Assembly: GCF_036884655.1 (NCBI RefSeq)
Contig: NC_088356.1
Coordinates: forward strand, 15,540,001 to 15,604,000
Origin: Musa acuminata AAA Group
Taxonomy: Eukaryota; Streptophyta; Magnoliopsida; Zingiberales; Musaceae
Length of the DNA stretch: 64,000 nt
Direction of reading: 5' to 3'
Below, in pieces: positions 48,011 to 59,564 of this stretch. The translations under genes and the position numbers were made by a program. Numbering within the stretch: position 1 is the first letter of the stretch; every line of letters starts with the position of its first letter. The notes beneath the pieces are model-generated. The model was not told the DNA's origin. It saw nothing but the letters and a program-made list of their open reading frames with translations, and ran no database searches.

Positions 48011-49450
48011 TGTTGAATCTCAGATTTTGATGATGAAGTTAATTGTTATTTGTTGATCTAATCTATATATTGAGAAAAGTATGTAGGATTAAATACGATG
48101 ACAGTAAGACATGCAATAGGTGTTGTGCCGGAGTCAAGATCAAGATCACATTGGGTGTACGAGAGTTCGTCGGAAGTCTAGATGTTCGTCGAAAGTTCTG
48201 TGGGAACCAATCGAGAAGTCCAGGAGCTTGCCATAGAAGCTCATCGGAACTCACCAAGAAGATCATCGCAAAGTCCAGGAGCTTGCCGGGAGTCTGTTGG
48301 AGCATCGCTGAGAGTTCGTCGGAAGCTCGCCAAAAGAAGCGATTGACATACCGGAACACAAATTATAGTAATCATGTCTTAATTGTTGTAGTTAGAGTAT
48401 GGATTAAGTTAGGATTTGGAGATAATCCCACTAACTTAATTAGGGCCCAATTGAGCCCTTAATAGACCCATATTGGGCCGAATGGAACAGCCCATTTAGC
48501 CCTTGAATTCTTGGCCGGTGGTGGCACCGCCTAGGACACTCAATCTCCCAGGAATTCTGGGCGGTGGTACCACCGGTAGTTATTACTGCCAGCGGTGGTA
48601 CCGCCCTTGTCAGGCGGTGGTATCGCTAGAGCTCGGTCTTCGAGCGCTGTCAGCCGATAGTACCGCCCAGACTGAGCGGTTGTACCGCCTAGTGTCAAAT
48701 GATAGGTAGTAGTACCGCTCAGTAATGGCGGTAGTACCGCTAGGACCCCGAAAATCGGGGATTGGACACTTTTAGGCTCAATTTTCAAACTCATTGGGGC
48801 CTATAAAAACCCCACCCTTTCCTGCATGAAAGGGCATGAAAACTTGATTTAATCTTGAGTCATTGAGGCCTTAAAGTGATATAAAAGCTAGAGTTCTCCT
48901 CCTTCTTTTTAAGTATTAAGATCATTCAAGAGAGGAGTGAAACTTATAAGTGTTATCTCTTAAGCCCGGCAAAAAGAGAAAAGCTGTAAAAGGGTGGTTG
49001 GCCTTCACCTATTAAAGGAAGGCCTCTAGTGGACGCCGATAACCTCATCGGAGGAGGAAGCCGATAGTGGATGTAGGTCACATTGACTGAACCACTCTAA
49101 AAACTCGGTTTGCATTTACTTTAAACAACTTTCCTTTATAGCAAACTGCCTCTTCTCCTTATTGTGCTTTAACTACATCTACATATGTTTTGACGTAAAC
49201 ATTTTTCGAGATCAGCTTTAATCATATGAAGACTTTATGAAACTGACGTCTTTCATTTGTGTGATTTACATTACTACAAATCACCTTAGTCTTTTCTTAA
49301 AAGCTTTCAATTTCAAAGTTCTTCTAAAAAGGATTGAGTCGAAAACTTTCTTGTTAAATCGACTTTAATCGAAATAAGTTTTCTGAAATCGTAAAAGTTT
49401 TCCGCTACACTAATTCACTCCCCCCCCTTAGTGCGCTCTTGATCCTAACA
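48011..49450 (+). repeat. 3' LTR, type A
   Basis: It is a complete LTR from TGTTGAATC to CCTAACA. A TATA box lies at 48801-48809. An array of GGCGGTGGTACCGCC-type blocks occupies about 48515-48750, and a C-run lies at about 49427-49436. It is clearly diverged from the 5' copy. Confidence 0.87.
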
Positions 49451-49930
49451 AATTCTTGCTAATCCATGCAAGAATAGCTGAGGTATTTATAGACCCCAAT
49501 TGACTTCAAAATTGAAGCAAAAAAAGATCTCATCACGGGTTTCCCTGGTCCTGGTGGTACCACCACCTATAGCACTGACATTGGGCGATACCACCACCTA
49601 GTATGGTAGTACCACCACTTAGGATACTGTGTTTGGGCTGTACCACCACCTGATAGTCTCGAAGACTGAGTCTGGGCGATACCATCGCCTGACATAGTCT
49701 CGGAGACTATGCCACCGACGGTTTCACTAGTTTGGGTCACTATTTGAGCCTTTTACTTGGCCTAACACATCTCAAACTTGGGCCCAATTGGACCCTAATT
49801 GAGTTGGCCCAATTTCAATCCAATTACGCCCAAAACCTACTTCGATCTAGATAATTATTATAAAGTTAATCACATATAGTTCGACATGTCATTGGTTCAT
49901 CGACCCCTTATCCAATTTTATGAAATATCT
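49451..49930 (-). repeat. Right part of the reversed type C-like LTR
   Basis: It continues the LTR interrupted at 34932 (a reversed TATA region 'ggtatttatagacccc' at about 49472-49487, then the GGTACCACCACC array and the U3 body). It stops at about 49930, where the orientation switches. Confidence 0.72.
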
Positions 49931-50024
49931 TGGCAGAAGGCTTCAAACCATAGGTTCGGGCATCGGGTCAAGAAGAGCAGAAATTACATTAAGGAAATCG
50001 GAGTTGCGGAGGTCAACTGGCCGA
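49931..50024 (+). repeat. Short type C LTR fragment in forward orientation
   Basis: 'tggcagaaggcttc' through 'ggaggtcaactggccga' matches 12-112 of the window in the same orientation. It is wedged between two reversed LTR pieces. Confidence 0.7.
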
Positions 50025-51232
50025 ATTAGTGTAGCAGAAAATTCTTTGATTTCGTAAAATATTTCGTACATTCAATAAAAATCGATTTGGAAAGATAGCA
50101 ACTTGAAACGTTTGAGAGCGTAAGCATAGTGAAAGCAAGATGAGCAAGAGAAGCAATTTGTTATGAAATGATTTGCAGTTAAAGTAAATTGCTTAAAACA
50201 AAATGCAAACCGGAATTTAGAGTGGTTCGGTCAATGTGACCTACATTCACTTTCGGATTCCTCCTCTGTCGAGGTCACCGGCGTCCACTAAAGGCCTTCT
50301 TTCAATTGGTGAAAACTAACCACCTTTTACAGCTCTTTCTCCTTTTGTTGGGTTTAGGAGAGAACCCGTATAAGCTTTACTCCTCTTTCTTGAATGATTA
50401 TAAAGCTAAGAGAGGGAGGAGAAAAACTCTAACACTTTTACACCCCAAAGATTCAAGATTATAAACACACTTCGGTGCCCTTTCATGCATAAAAGGGTAG
50501 GGTATTTATAGCCCCCAATGGCTTTAAAAATAAAGCCAAAAAGTGTCTTATCCCAGTATTCCGGGGTATTGGCGGTACCATCGCCATTACTAGGCGGTAC
50601 TATCGCCTGCAGTTTGACATTGGGCGGAGACCAAGCTCTGGCGGTACCACCGCCTAACAAGGGCGGTACCACCACTGACAGCAATAATTGCTGGCAGTAC
50701 CACCACCTAGTTTGGGCGGTACCACCGCCCAGACCACTTGGGAAACTAGTTCTTCCAGGCGGTGTCACCGCCGACCCTAGCGGTGCCATCGCTAGTCAGA
50801 GTCCAGCAACCTGGTTGGGCCTTATATTCGACCCAAACCATCCTAGCTCCGAGCCCAGTTGGCCCCTAATAGAGTTGATGGGATTACCTCCCAAATTAAC
50901 TCTAATTATTGTTCTAACTATGATTAAGGCAAGCATGGTTCGGTACGTCGATTTTTCACTTGGTGATCCTTCGGTGAACTTCTCGGCGAGTCTTCCGGTG
51001 AGCTTCCGACGAACTCCCGACCAACTCTCGACTAGTCTTCCGGCGCACTTTCGGTGATCTCACGATGAACTCTCAGCAAGCTCCCGGTATATCATCCGAG
51101 TCTTCGACTCTGGCCCATCATCTGCTTTACGCCTTACCGCTATCGTAGTTAATCCTGCACACTTATCTCAACACATGAATTAAATCAAATAATTTACTAA
51201 TTAATTTTATCATCAAAATCCGAGATTCAATA
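50025..51232 (-). repeat. Reversed Sirevirus-like 3' LTR (type A-like), U5 end truncated
   Basis: The plus strand runs from 'attagtgtagcag' to 'ccgagattcaata'. The last ~35 bases of the LTR (TGTTAGG and the G-run) are missing at its left. It is followed by a reversed polypurine tract (tctccctttttgatgatgac, about 51236-51255), so it is the 3' LTR of a minus-strand element whose remainder lies to the right. Long open frames at 50406-50789 and 50518-51057 cross the GGTACC array and are not genes. Confidence 0.78.
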
Positions 51233-51601
51233 ATATCTCCCTTTTTGATGATGACAACCAATTGGTGATGGAGTTAATTAACTCCCCCTATCCATATGCC
51301 ATAATTGAAAAAAGATACTCTTGAATTCAAATATCAAATTGATAATTTAGACTTATTATCATCATACACATCATGATTTACCAAATCTAAAGATGATACC
51401 ATGTATTCATCGATAGAAATAATGTCAAGGCATGACATCCATTTTCGAGTCATGAAGAGATAACATGGAAATCAAAGTAGCATTTTACATTTACAACATC
51501 AAGGTAAACAATATAGGATTACAACATCAAAGTAAGTAGAATAAACGAAAGGGATTTCATCCATTTCTCTCTCTTTGTCATGAGCAAAAAGTCATAATTA
51601 A
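51233..51601 (-). other. Spacer of the truncated minus-strand element
   Basis: AT-rich 3' spacer between the reversed LTR and the accessory-frame fragment. It is only about 0.4 kb, against about 1.5 kb in the type A element at 46490-48010, so it has a large internal deletion. Confidence 0.6.
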
Positions 51602-51857
51602 TTATTCAAGTGGTGGCTAGTCAAAATGTCTAAACAGGGTATTGAGATGTTGATGAATCTATTGCAACTTAGTCAAAATTTGATCTTGACGTTGTTCAAA
51701 TTGATCCATCCGAGTCCCTATGTCGTCGATAGATGAGGGAGGTGCTTGCTCTACTGGAGGTGATTCCTCATAGAGACCAGTTGGAAGAGATTGATTACCC
51801 CTAAAAATTAGTGTTTCAGGTTCTGGTTGTCGGGGATCAGTCCTTCTAAGTAGTCTA
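51602..51857 (-). pseudogene. C-terminal fragment of the accessory reading frame (second copy)
   Basis: Read on the minus strand it gives TDPRQPEPETLIFRGNQS, then 'RMDQFEQRQDQILTKL' and a tail homologous to 46200-46489, with a stop at 51659-51661. The 5' part is cut off by the type A LTR starting at 51858. Confidence 0.65.
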
Positions 51858-52302
51858 TATTGAATCTCGAATTTTGATGATGAAGTCAATTGTCATTTGT
51901 TTATCTAATCTATATGCTGAGATAAATGTATAGGATTAACTATGATGGCAATAAGACATGCAGTAAGTGTTGAGCCAGAGTCAAGACTAAGATCACGTTG
52001 GGAGTTTGAGAGTTCGTTAGAAGTCCGGATATTCGTCAGAAGTTCTACGGGAACCATCCGAGAAGTCCAGGAACTTACCATAGAAGCTCGTCGGAACTCA
52101 CCAAGAAGATCGTCGTGAAGTCCAAGAGCTTGTTGGGAGTCCACCGGAGCATCGCCGAGGGTTCATCGGATGTTCACCGGAAGAAGCGATTAACGCATCG
52201 AAACACGAATTGCAGTAATGATGTCTTAATTGTCATAGTTAGAGTGTAGATTAAGTTAGGATTGAGAGGTGATCTCACTAACTTAATTAGGGGCCAACTA
52301 GG
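51858..52302 (+). repeat. Left part of a type A LTR split by the type D element
   Basis: It matches the first ~445 bases of the type A LTR and stops at CTAGG. It resumes at 60784 with the same CTAGG. It starts TATTGAATC. Confidence 0.8.
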
Positions 52303-53558
52303 TGTTAGAATCGGAGCGGCACTAAGAGGGGGGGGGGGGTTTGAATTAGTGCAGCGGATTAAAACGTTGGTTTCGACAAATCTTTCATACGATAAAAACC
52401 GAACTTGAAAAGCTTAACTTGAATGCATGTTCATAAAGGTGTGCAGCAAAGGTAATGAGGAAATAAAGCACGTAAGAAGGTTTGCAGTAATGTAAATAGC
52501 AATAAGAAAATGCAAAACAGAGATCACGCCAATTTTAAAGTGGTTCGGTCAAATGACCTACATCCACTTGCGAGGCCCTCTTCGATGAGGCTCCCACCTT
52601 CCACTAGCAAATCTCTTGAAGGGGAAGGACAAATACCCCTCTTACAACCTTTTACAAGCGGTTCACACTCTTACAAATTTTCAACAAGAAAGAAGGAGGT
52701 GAACACTCTAGCAAATTGAAAACAAGACTTGCTAAGGCTTTTCTAAGACCTTTTTCTCAATCTATTGCTTCTCAAAGAGTTGTAATCTCAGCTGAGAATT
52801 GAGGGGTATTTATAGGCCTCAAGAGGATTCAAATTTAGGCTCCAAAATTTGAATTCTCTTTGGTTCCCGATGCTGGCGGTGCCATCGCCTGTCAGTGTCT
52901 GACACTGATAGTGTACTGGCGGTGCCACTGCCCAGCCAAGCGGTACCACCTCCTGGCTCTCTGGTGCTGGGCGGTGCCACCGCCCAGTCTGGCGGTGCCA
53001 CCGCCAGACCCTTCAGTTCATTGGTTGGGCTTTAAGTTCAGCCCAAACCAAGTCTAATTTTGGGCCCAGTTGGCCCCTAACCAGGATATAGGATTATCTT
53101 TTAATCCTAATCCTAATTACATGCGAACTACATAACTAAAAACATCCCAAGCAAGTTTTCAACCGTGAACGTCGAGTCTTGTTTCAGCGAGCTTTCCGAC
53201 GAAATTCCGGCGGACTTCCGATATGCCCTCGGATTTCTTCCGACGGACTCCTATCTGGCTCCCGGTCTTGTGACGACTTCAACGAGTAGCCGAGCCTTCT
53301 CGGTGATCTCCGCGATCCTCCGACGATCTCTTCGGCGAACTTCCGAAAATTCCGACAAGTTCCTGATTTCTTCTCGGTTGGTTCCGGCAGCATCTCCGAC
53401 GATTCTTCGGACTCTTAAACGTCCATCGAACTTGACTCCGGTATTCTTTCTTTATGTTTTCTGGTTATCGTAGTTAATCCTACACACTTAACTCAATAAT
53501 ATGGATTAGATCAATTAACCCATCAATTGATTTTATCATCAAAATCTGAGATTCAACA
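52303..53558 (-). repeat. 3' LTR of the type D element
   Basis: On the plus strand it runs TGTTAGAATCGG to GAGATTCAACA. A reversed TATA box 'ggtatttataggcc' lies at about 52805-52818 and a G-run at about 52328-52339. It contains more GGTGCCACCGCC units than the 5' LTR. Confidence 0.9.
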
Positions 53559-53572
53559 ATCTCCCCCTTTTT
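53559..53572 (-). other. Polypurine tract of the type D element
   Basis: The minus strand reads AAAAAGGGGGAGAT directly before the 3' LTR. Confidence 0.8.
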
Positions 53573-54327
53573 GATGATGACAATCAATTGACGATGGAGT
53601 TAAACATAACTCCCCCTATCTATATGCCATATTATGAGAAGATAAAAACACTTGAATTCCATCCCATAAATTCAAGGATAAACCGATAAGTTATAACCGT
53701 TGAACTTATCGTTATTCTCATTAAGCATAATTAAATACGAAACTTTGATGAAAATCATTTTCAAGTCGAATGATAAATGATGATTTTTACTACGATAGGA
53801 GATAACGATTTTCAACATGAATTTCATGATATAGATGTAAGGCATGATTTCAATATGATCAACCAATCTTGCGATATTCTCAAGGATTTAGCAAGGCATA
53901 TAAGACATTTGTATCACACAAGCTTTTGCAATTCATATAAGTCATGCTATCAAAATGGTACAAGTCATCACTTTTCTCCCCCTTTGTCATCAACATAAAG
54001 GAGATGAGACTTGAAGCACATAATTTGTGATCATAAAATCATTAGAGAAAGAATTCAGCATTAAGATTAATCATATAAAATTCATCATTCAAATTTGCTA
54101 AAAATATTTATCCAGAATTCATCATAAAAAAAATCAGCATTCATTCAGAAAAAATCCTTTCTTCCCCCTTTTATTTTTCAGAGGTGTTTTGACTCAAGAT
54201 AGGTTAATATAATGAGTTGTACTTTAATATGTCATTTTGAATCGAAGGATAATGATGAAGTCAAATCCATAGAAGAACGGAAAAGGATGAGACATTTTTC
54301 GAAAAATACATTCAAACAAGCTTATTT
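53573..54327 (-). other. Non-coding spacer between pol and 3' LTR of the type D element
   Basis: Further purine tracts appear on the minus strand (about 53973-53990, gatgacaaagggggagaaaa; about 54162-54180). There is no coding sequence. Confidence 0.65.
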
Positions 54328-57300
54328 TCAGGGATAATTTAACATGCCTAGTTCCCTTGTAATAAATTCAAATTGGTCTTCATTTAAGGCTTTTGTAAAA
54401 ATATTTGCCAATTGATGCTTTGTATCAATAAATTCTAAAACAACATTATTGTTAAGGACATGATCGCGTATGAAATGATGCCTAATATCGATATGCTTAG
54501 TTCTAGAGTGCTGAATTGGATTTTTGGTAAGACATATGTCACTAGTATTATCACATTTTATGGGAATGATTTTGAAGTGAATTCCATAGTCTTCTAATGT
54601 ATTTTTCATCCAAACAACTTGTGCACAGCATGGACTTACAGCAATGTATTCGGCTTCCGCCGTAGATAGTGTAACTGAATTTTATTTCTTGGAAGTCCAA
54701 GAAACAAGTGCATGTCCTAAAAATTAGCATGTTCCGGATGTATTTTTTCTATCTATCCTGCATCCGCCAAAATCGGCATCTGCATAAGCTATTAAATCGA
54801 ATTTTTCAAATTTTGGATACCACAATCCTAAATTTGGAGTTCCTTTAAGATACCTAAATATTCTTTTAACACTCTTAAGATGAGATAATTTAGGATTAGA
54901 TTGAAACCTAGCGCAAAGTCCTACATTAAACATAATATCCGGTCTAGTCGCAGTGAGGTAGAGTAAACTACCTATCATTCCCTTATATATTTTTTGATCA
55001 AAATTTTCACTATTTTCATCCATATCTAACTTAGTCGAAGTACTCATAGGGGTGTTTATTGCTTTTGAATTATCCATGTTAAATCGTTTTAACAATTCTA
55101 ATGTATATTTATATTGGTTAAGAAATATACCATCACTAAGTTGTTTGATTTGTAATCCTAAAAAGAAAGTTAATTCACCCATTAAACTCATTTCAAATTC
55201 ATGACTCATACATTTGGTAAATGATTCACATAGTGATTCATCCGAAGAGCCAAAAATAATATCGTCAACATAAATTTGCATAATAAGAAAATTATTTTCA
55301 AAATGTTTGATAAACAATGTAGTATCAACCTTACCTTTGGTAAAATTATTTAAAATAAGAAAGGAACTAAGCCTTTCATACCAAGCTCTAGGAGCTTGTT
55401 TCAAGCCATAGAGAGCCTTAGTCAATTTGAATACATGATTAGGAAGAAGAGAATTTTCAAATCCAGGAGATTGTTCGACATATACTTCTTCGGAAATAAA
55501 ACCATTCAAGAAAGCACTTTTGACATCCATTTGAAACAGTTTAAAATTATTACTACTAGCATAGGCAAGGAGCATCCTAATGGCTTCTAATCTTGCCACA
55601 GGAGCGAAGGTTTCTTCGTAGTCGATACCTTCTTCTTGGTTGAAACCTTTGGCCACTAATCTAGCCTTGTTTCTAACCACGATACCATTTTCGTCTTGCT
55701 TGTTTCTAAAGACCCATTTAGTACCAATGACTAAATGGTCACTAGGTCTAGGAACAAGCTTCCATACCTTATTCCTCTTAAATTGATTTAATTCCTCTTG
55801 CATTGTAATAACCCAAAAATCATCTTTTAAGGCCTCGTCAATGCATTTAGGTTCGATTTGAGAAAGGAAGGCGGTATTAGCGCAAAAATTCTTGAAAGAG
55901 GAACGAGTTTGAACCCCTTTTGATGTATCTCCTATAATTAGCTCCTTTGGATGAGCATCTATATACTTCCATTCCTTGGGTAAGGAAATTTCGGAAGAAG
56001 GTGCATCCAAGTTGCTATTTTGAGGAGGGGGTTTATTTAAATTCAAATTATCAAAACCAAGATCATCATCAAAATCATTTTTCTTTACATCAAAATTTTC
56101 ATTAAAAACTACATGACTAGACTCTTCTATTACTAAGGTTCTTTTGTTAAAAACTCGAAAAGCCTTAGAAACGGAAGAGTAACCAAGAAAGATGTCTTCA
56201 TCGGATTTAGCATCAAATTTTCCTAAGGTATCCCTTTCATTCAAAATAAAGTATTTACAACCGAAAACTTTAAAATAGGAAACATTTGGTTTTTTATTAT
56301 TCCATAATTCATAAGGAGTTTTTGATAGGGACAGTCTTATTAGAACCCTATTCATGATGTAGCAAGCTGTATTCACGGCTTCGGCCCAAAAATACTTGGG
56401 TAGACTATGTTCATTTAACATCGTTCTTGCCATTTCTTGTAGGTTTCTATTTTTTCTTTCAACTACTCTATTTTGTTGAGGATTTCTCGGAGTGGAGAAG
56501 TTGTGATTGTATCCATTAACTTCACAAAAAATTTGAAAGTCATGGTTTTGAAATTCGCCACCGTGATCACTCCGAATTAATGAAATCATGAAGTCTTTTT
56601 CGTTTTGAGTGAGTTTACAAAATTTAGAGAAACACTTGAAACAATCACTTTTGTGAGCTAAGAAATAGGTCCAAGTGTATCTAGTATAGTCATCCACAAT
56701 TACAAACGCATATTTGCTTCCTCCTAGACTTGTCGTGTCAATTAGTCCAAATAAGTCCAAATGAATCAATTGTAATGGTCTAGTGGTGCTAATTGGATTT
56801 TTTGGTTTGAAACTAGTTTTTATTTGTTTACCTAGTTGACATGCATGCATACTTTGTCCTTAATAAACTTCATATTTGGAATTCCTTGTACTAATTCTCT
56901 AGATGAGATCTTAGATATTAGTTTCATGCTTGCATGGCCTAGTCTCCTATGCCAAAGCCAAGCATCATCATTTAAAGCGGAGAAGCACATTTCATTACTT
57001 AGTTCATCAAGGTTGATAGTGTAGACATTATTTTGTTTTAATGCAATCATAGTTATGTTATGGTTTGGTTTTTCAATAATACACACATTTGATTCAAATC
57101 TAACGATATAACTTTTATCGCATAATTGACTAACACTCAAGAGATTATGTTTCAATCTATCAACTAGTCAGACATTATCAATAGAAAATTTTAATTTGTT
57201 ACATATGGTTCCCTTGCCAATGATTTTGCCTTAGTTATTATCTCCGAAGGTGACATACCCTTCTTCTTTGCTAGTGAGCATAGAGAAATGAGATGGATCT

Positions 57301-57371
57301 CCAGTCATATGTCTTGAGCATCCACTATCGAGATACCATCTCTTGCTCCTAGCTTGTGATGGTGTATGTTT
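54328..57371 (-). pseudogene. Broken pol of the type D element (protease, integrase, RT, RNase H)
   Basis: A protease DSG motif is visible at about 57320-57335, following the in-frame stop that closes gag. The GAG-pre-integrase block (WLWHRRLGH) lies at about 56940-56965. A one-base deletion near 56845 shifts the frame. The integrase, RT and part of RNase H then form one open stretch of 708 residues (54724-56850): integrase acidic residues in HLDLFG, VDDYTR and the VVERKNR glutamate, the RT block DVKSAFLNG and YVDD at 55261-55272, and RNase H YADADFGG. Two further in-frame TAA stops (54724-54726 and about 54680) interrupt RNase H, which otherwise continues to 54328. Stops near 57168 and 57229 lie in the protease region. 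This is the best-preserved pol in the window, but it is inactive. Confidence 0.9.
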
Positions 57372-59512
57372 CTACAAGAAGGGATTATTTTTAGGTACCC
57401 ATTTTCTTTTGGGTGCCTTAAAAATTGATCTGGCTTGTTCATCATATTGCATAGAATTGATCATAGTTCCTTTAGGAACCCAAATTAGCTTGTTCGGACT
57501 AATTTTCTTGAATGGACATTTATAAGTTTTATGTCCATATTTGCAACAAAAGTTGCAATTGCTTTGGTGTCGAACATGTAAGATAGGGCCTTTAATGAAG
57601 GTGATTGGATTTTGGTGAGGACTTCTCACAAATCCGATTCCACTTCTTTTAGGAACGTGACCCTTATTTGTAAGGATCATGTTCAAAGACTTACTACCAA
57701 CCTCGAATTTCTTCAAAGTGTCCTTAAGTAGCAAGTTCTCCTTTTGGAGAGTTTCTAGATCATGGCATTTTATACATAGAGCTAAACTATCATGATATTC
57801 AGTCTTTAATTTATCGAAATTATAAGTGAGACTATCATGCTCCTTTTTTAGCAATTTGTATTTTCTACTAATTGTCTTACATTCATCAAATAACTCATGG
57901 AAGGTATTTAATAATTCATGATATGGTAAATCTGCATCAATTAAATCCATTACCTCTTCTCCGATGGCCATTAGGGCGTAATGAGCAACTTGCTCGGTGT
58001 TGGACTCCTCTTCTTCGGACGCGCTTGAATCATCCCACGTTGCCTTGAGCACCTTCTTCTTTGATGTTCTCTTTTTAGCTTGGGGACAATCGTTCTTGTA
58101 GTGTCCTGGTTTTTTGCACTCATAGCAAATAACTTGGTCCTTCTTGTGTTCAAATTTATTTTTTGTATTATTTTTAAATTTGTTCTTTCTTAAAAAAAAT
58201 TTAAATTTTTGAGTCAAAAGTGCAATGGCATTGTCACTGTCCTCATCACTTGATGTTCCTTTCAAGTGATCTTCTTGTGATATGAGTGTCATATCCTTCC
58301 TGTTCTTTGGAAGGGGGTTCTCGAGCTTGTCATGAGCTTGACATGTCATTTCGTTGGTCATTAGAGACCCAATAAGTTCTTCAAGAGGGAATGTTTTAAG
58401 GTCTTTGGCCTCTTGAATGGCCGTAACTTTTGGATCCCAAGTTTTAGGGAGGGATCTTAAGATTTTAGTTACTAGTTCAAAGTTAGTAAAATCTTTACCA
58501 AGAGCTTTGAGTCCATTGATGACATCCGTGAAACGGGTGTACATGTCTCCGATGGACTCACTTGGTTTCATTCGGAAAAGTCCGTAAGAGTGTACAAGGA
58601 TGTTGATTTTGGTCTCTTTCACTCGGCAAGTGCCTTCATGAGTGACCTCAAGAGTTCTCCAAATATCAAAAGCCGAATCACAAATTGAAACACGATTAAA
58701 TTCATTTTTGTCTAGTGCACAAAACAAGGCATTCATAGCCTTTGCGTTTAAAGCAAAAACCTTCTTCTCCGATTCATTCCATTCGCTCATCGGAAGAGAA
58801 GATTTTTGAAATCCGTTTTCAAGTGATCTTCTTGTGATGTGAGTGTCATATCCTTCCTGTTCTTTGGAAGGGGGTTCTCGAGCTTGTCATGAGCTTGACA
58901 TGTCATTTCGTTGGTCATTAGAGACCCAATAAGTTCTTCAAGAGGGAATGTTTTAAGGTCTTTGGCCTCTTGAATGACCGTAACTTTTGGATCCCAAGTT
59001 TTAGGGAGGGATCTTAAGATTTTAGTTACTAGTTCAAAGTTAGTAAAATCTTTACCAAGAGCTTTGAGTCCATTGATGACATCCGTGAAACGGGTGTACA
59101 TGTCTCCGATGGACTCACTTGGTTTCATTCGGAAAAGTCCGTAAGAGTGTACAAGGATGTTGATTTTGGACTCTTTCACTCGGCAAGTGCCTTCATGAGT
59201 GACCTCAAGAGTTCTCCAAATATCAAAAGCCGAATCACAAATTGAAACACGATTAAATTCATTTTTGTCTAGTGCACAAAACAAGGCATTCATAGCCTTT
59301 GCGTTTAAAGCAAAAACCTTCTTCTCCGATTCATTCCATTCGCTCATCGGAAGAGAAGATTTTTGAAATCCGTTTTCGACAATAGTCCAAAGCTCGAAAT
59401 CCATAGAAATGAGGAAGATCCTCATACGAGTCTTCCAATAAGTATAATCCAACCCATTAAACATGGGTGGACGTGTGATAGAATGACCCTCATGTATGCC
59501 GGAGTAAGCCAT
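57372..59512 (-). pseudogene. Gag of the type D element, disrupted by a 557-base tandem duplication
   Basis: The minus strand starts at ATG 59512 (MAYSGIHEGHS) with YWKTRMRIF and the MYTRFTDV block. After about 230 residues it runs into a second copy of residues ~50-235 because 58264-58820 and 58821-59377 are tandem copies. As 557 is not a multiple of three, the frame is lost at the junction. The downstream open frame (58790-57372) carries the second capsid copy, the zinc knuckle CYECKKPGHYKNDC (about 58085-58127), a coiled-coil-like Lys/Leu-rich stretch and a second Cys/His motif CNFCCKYGHKTYKC (about 57510-57555). It ends at TAG 57372-57374. Confidence 0.9.
58264..59377. repeat. Tandem duplication, two 557-base units
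   Basis: The units 58264-58820 and 58821-59377 differ at only a few positions (for example gatatgag/gatgtgag, gaatggccg/gaatgaccg, ttggtctc/ttggactc). The junction lies at a short TTTC shared by both ends. Confidence 0.93.
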
Positions 59513-59550
59513 CTCTCTTGGGTATCAAACCAAATATGAGAGTGAGCCTT

Positions 59551-59562
59551 GCTCTGATACCA
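59551..59562 (-). other. Primer binding site of the type D element
   Basis: The plus strand reads GCTCTGATACCA, the reverse of TGGTATCAGAGC, two bases from the 5' LTR. Confidence 0.9.
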
Positions 59563-59564
59563 AT

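Larger units (their letters stand above)
34933..49450 (+). mobile_element. Sirevirus-like element, LTR type A, pol-less, with gag and an extra reading frame
   Basis: The 5' LTR starts TGTTGAATC at 34933 and the 3' LTR ends CCTAACA at 49450. The flanking 5-mers are identical (AATTC at 34928-34932 and 49451-49455), which fixes this as one insertion. Inside are the nested type B element (36351-43224), the remaining gag (43225-44420), a short protease-like relic, an accessory reading frame (45387-46489) and an AT-rich tail with polypurine tracts. Integrase, RT and RNase H are missing, so the element would need proteins supplied in trans. Confidence 0.85.

Noticed and set aside
50406..51057. Open frames of 127 and 179 codons on both strands
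   Set aside because: Both cross the GGTACC palindrome array of a reversed LTR, which gives long open frames on both strands.
53559..54327. Env-like gene after pol in the type D element
   Set aside because: The interval is under 0.8 kb, AT-rich and has no open frame of useful length or membrane-protein features.
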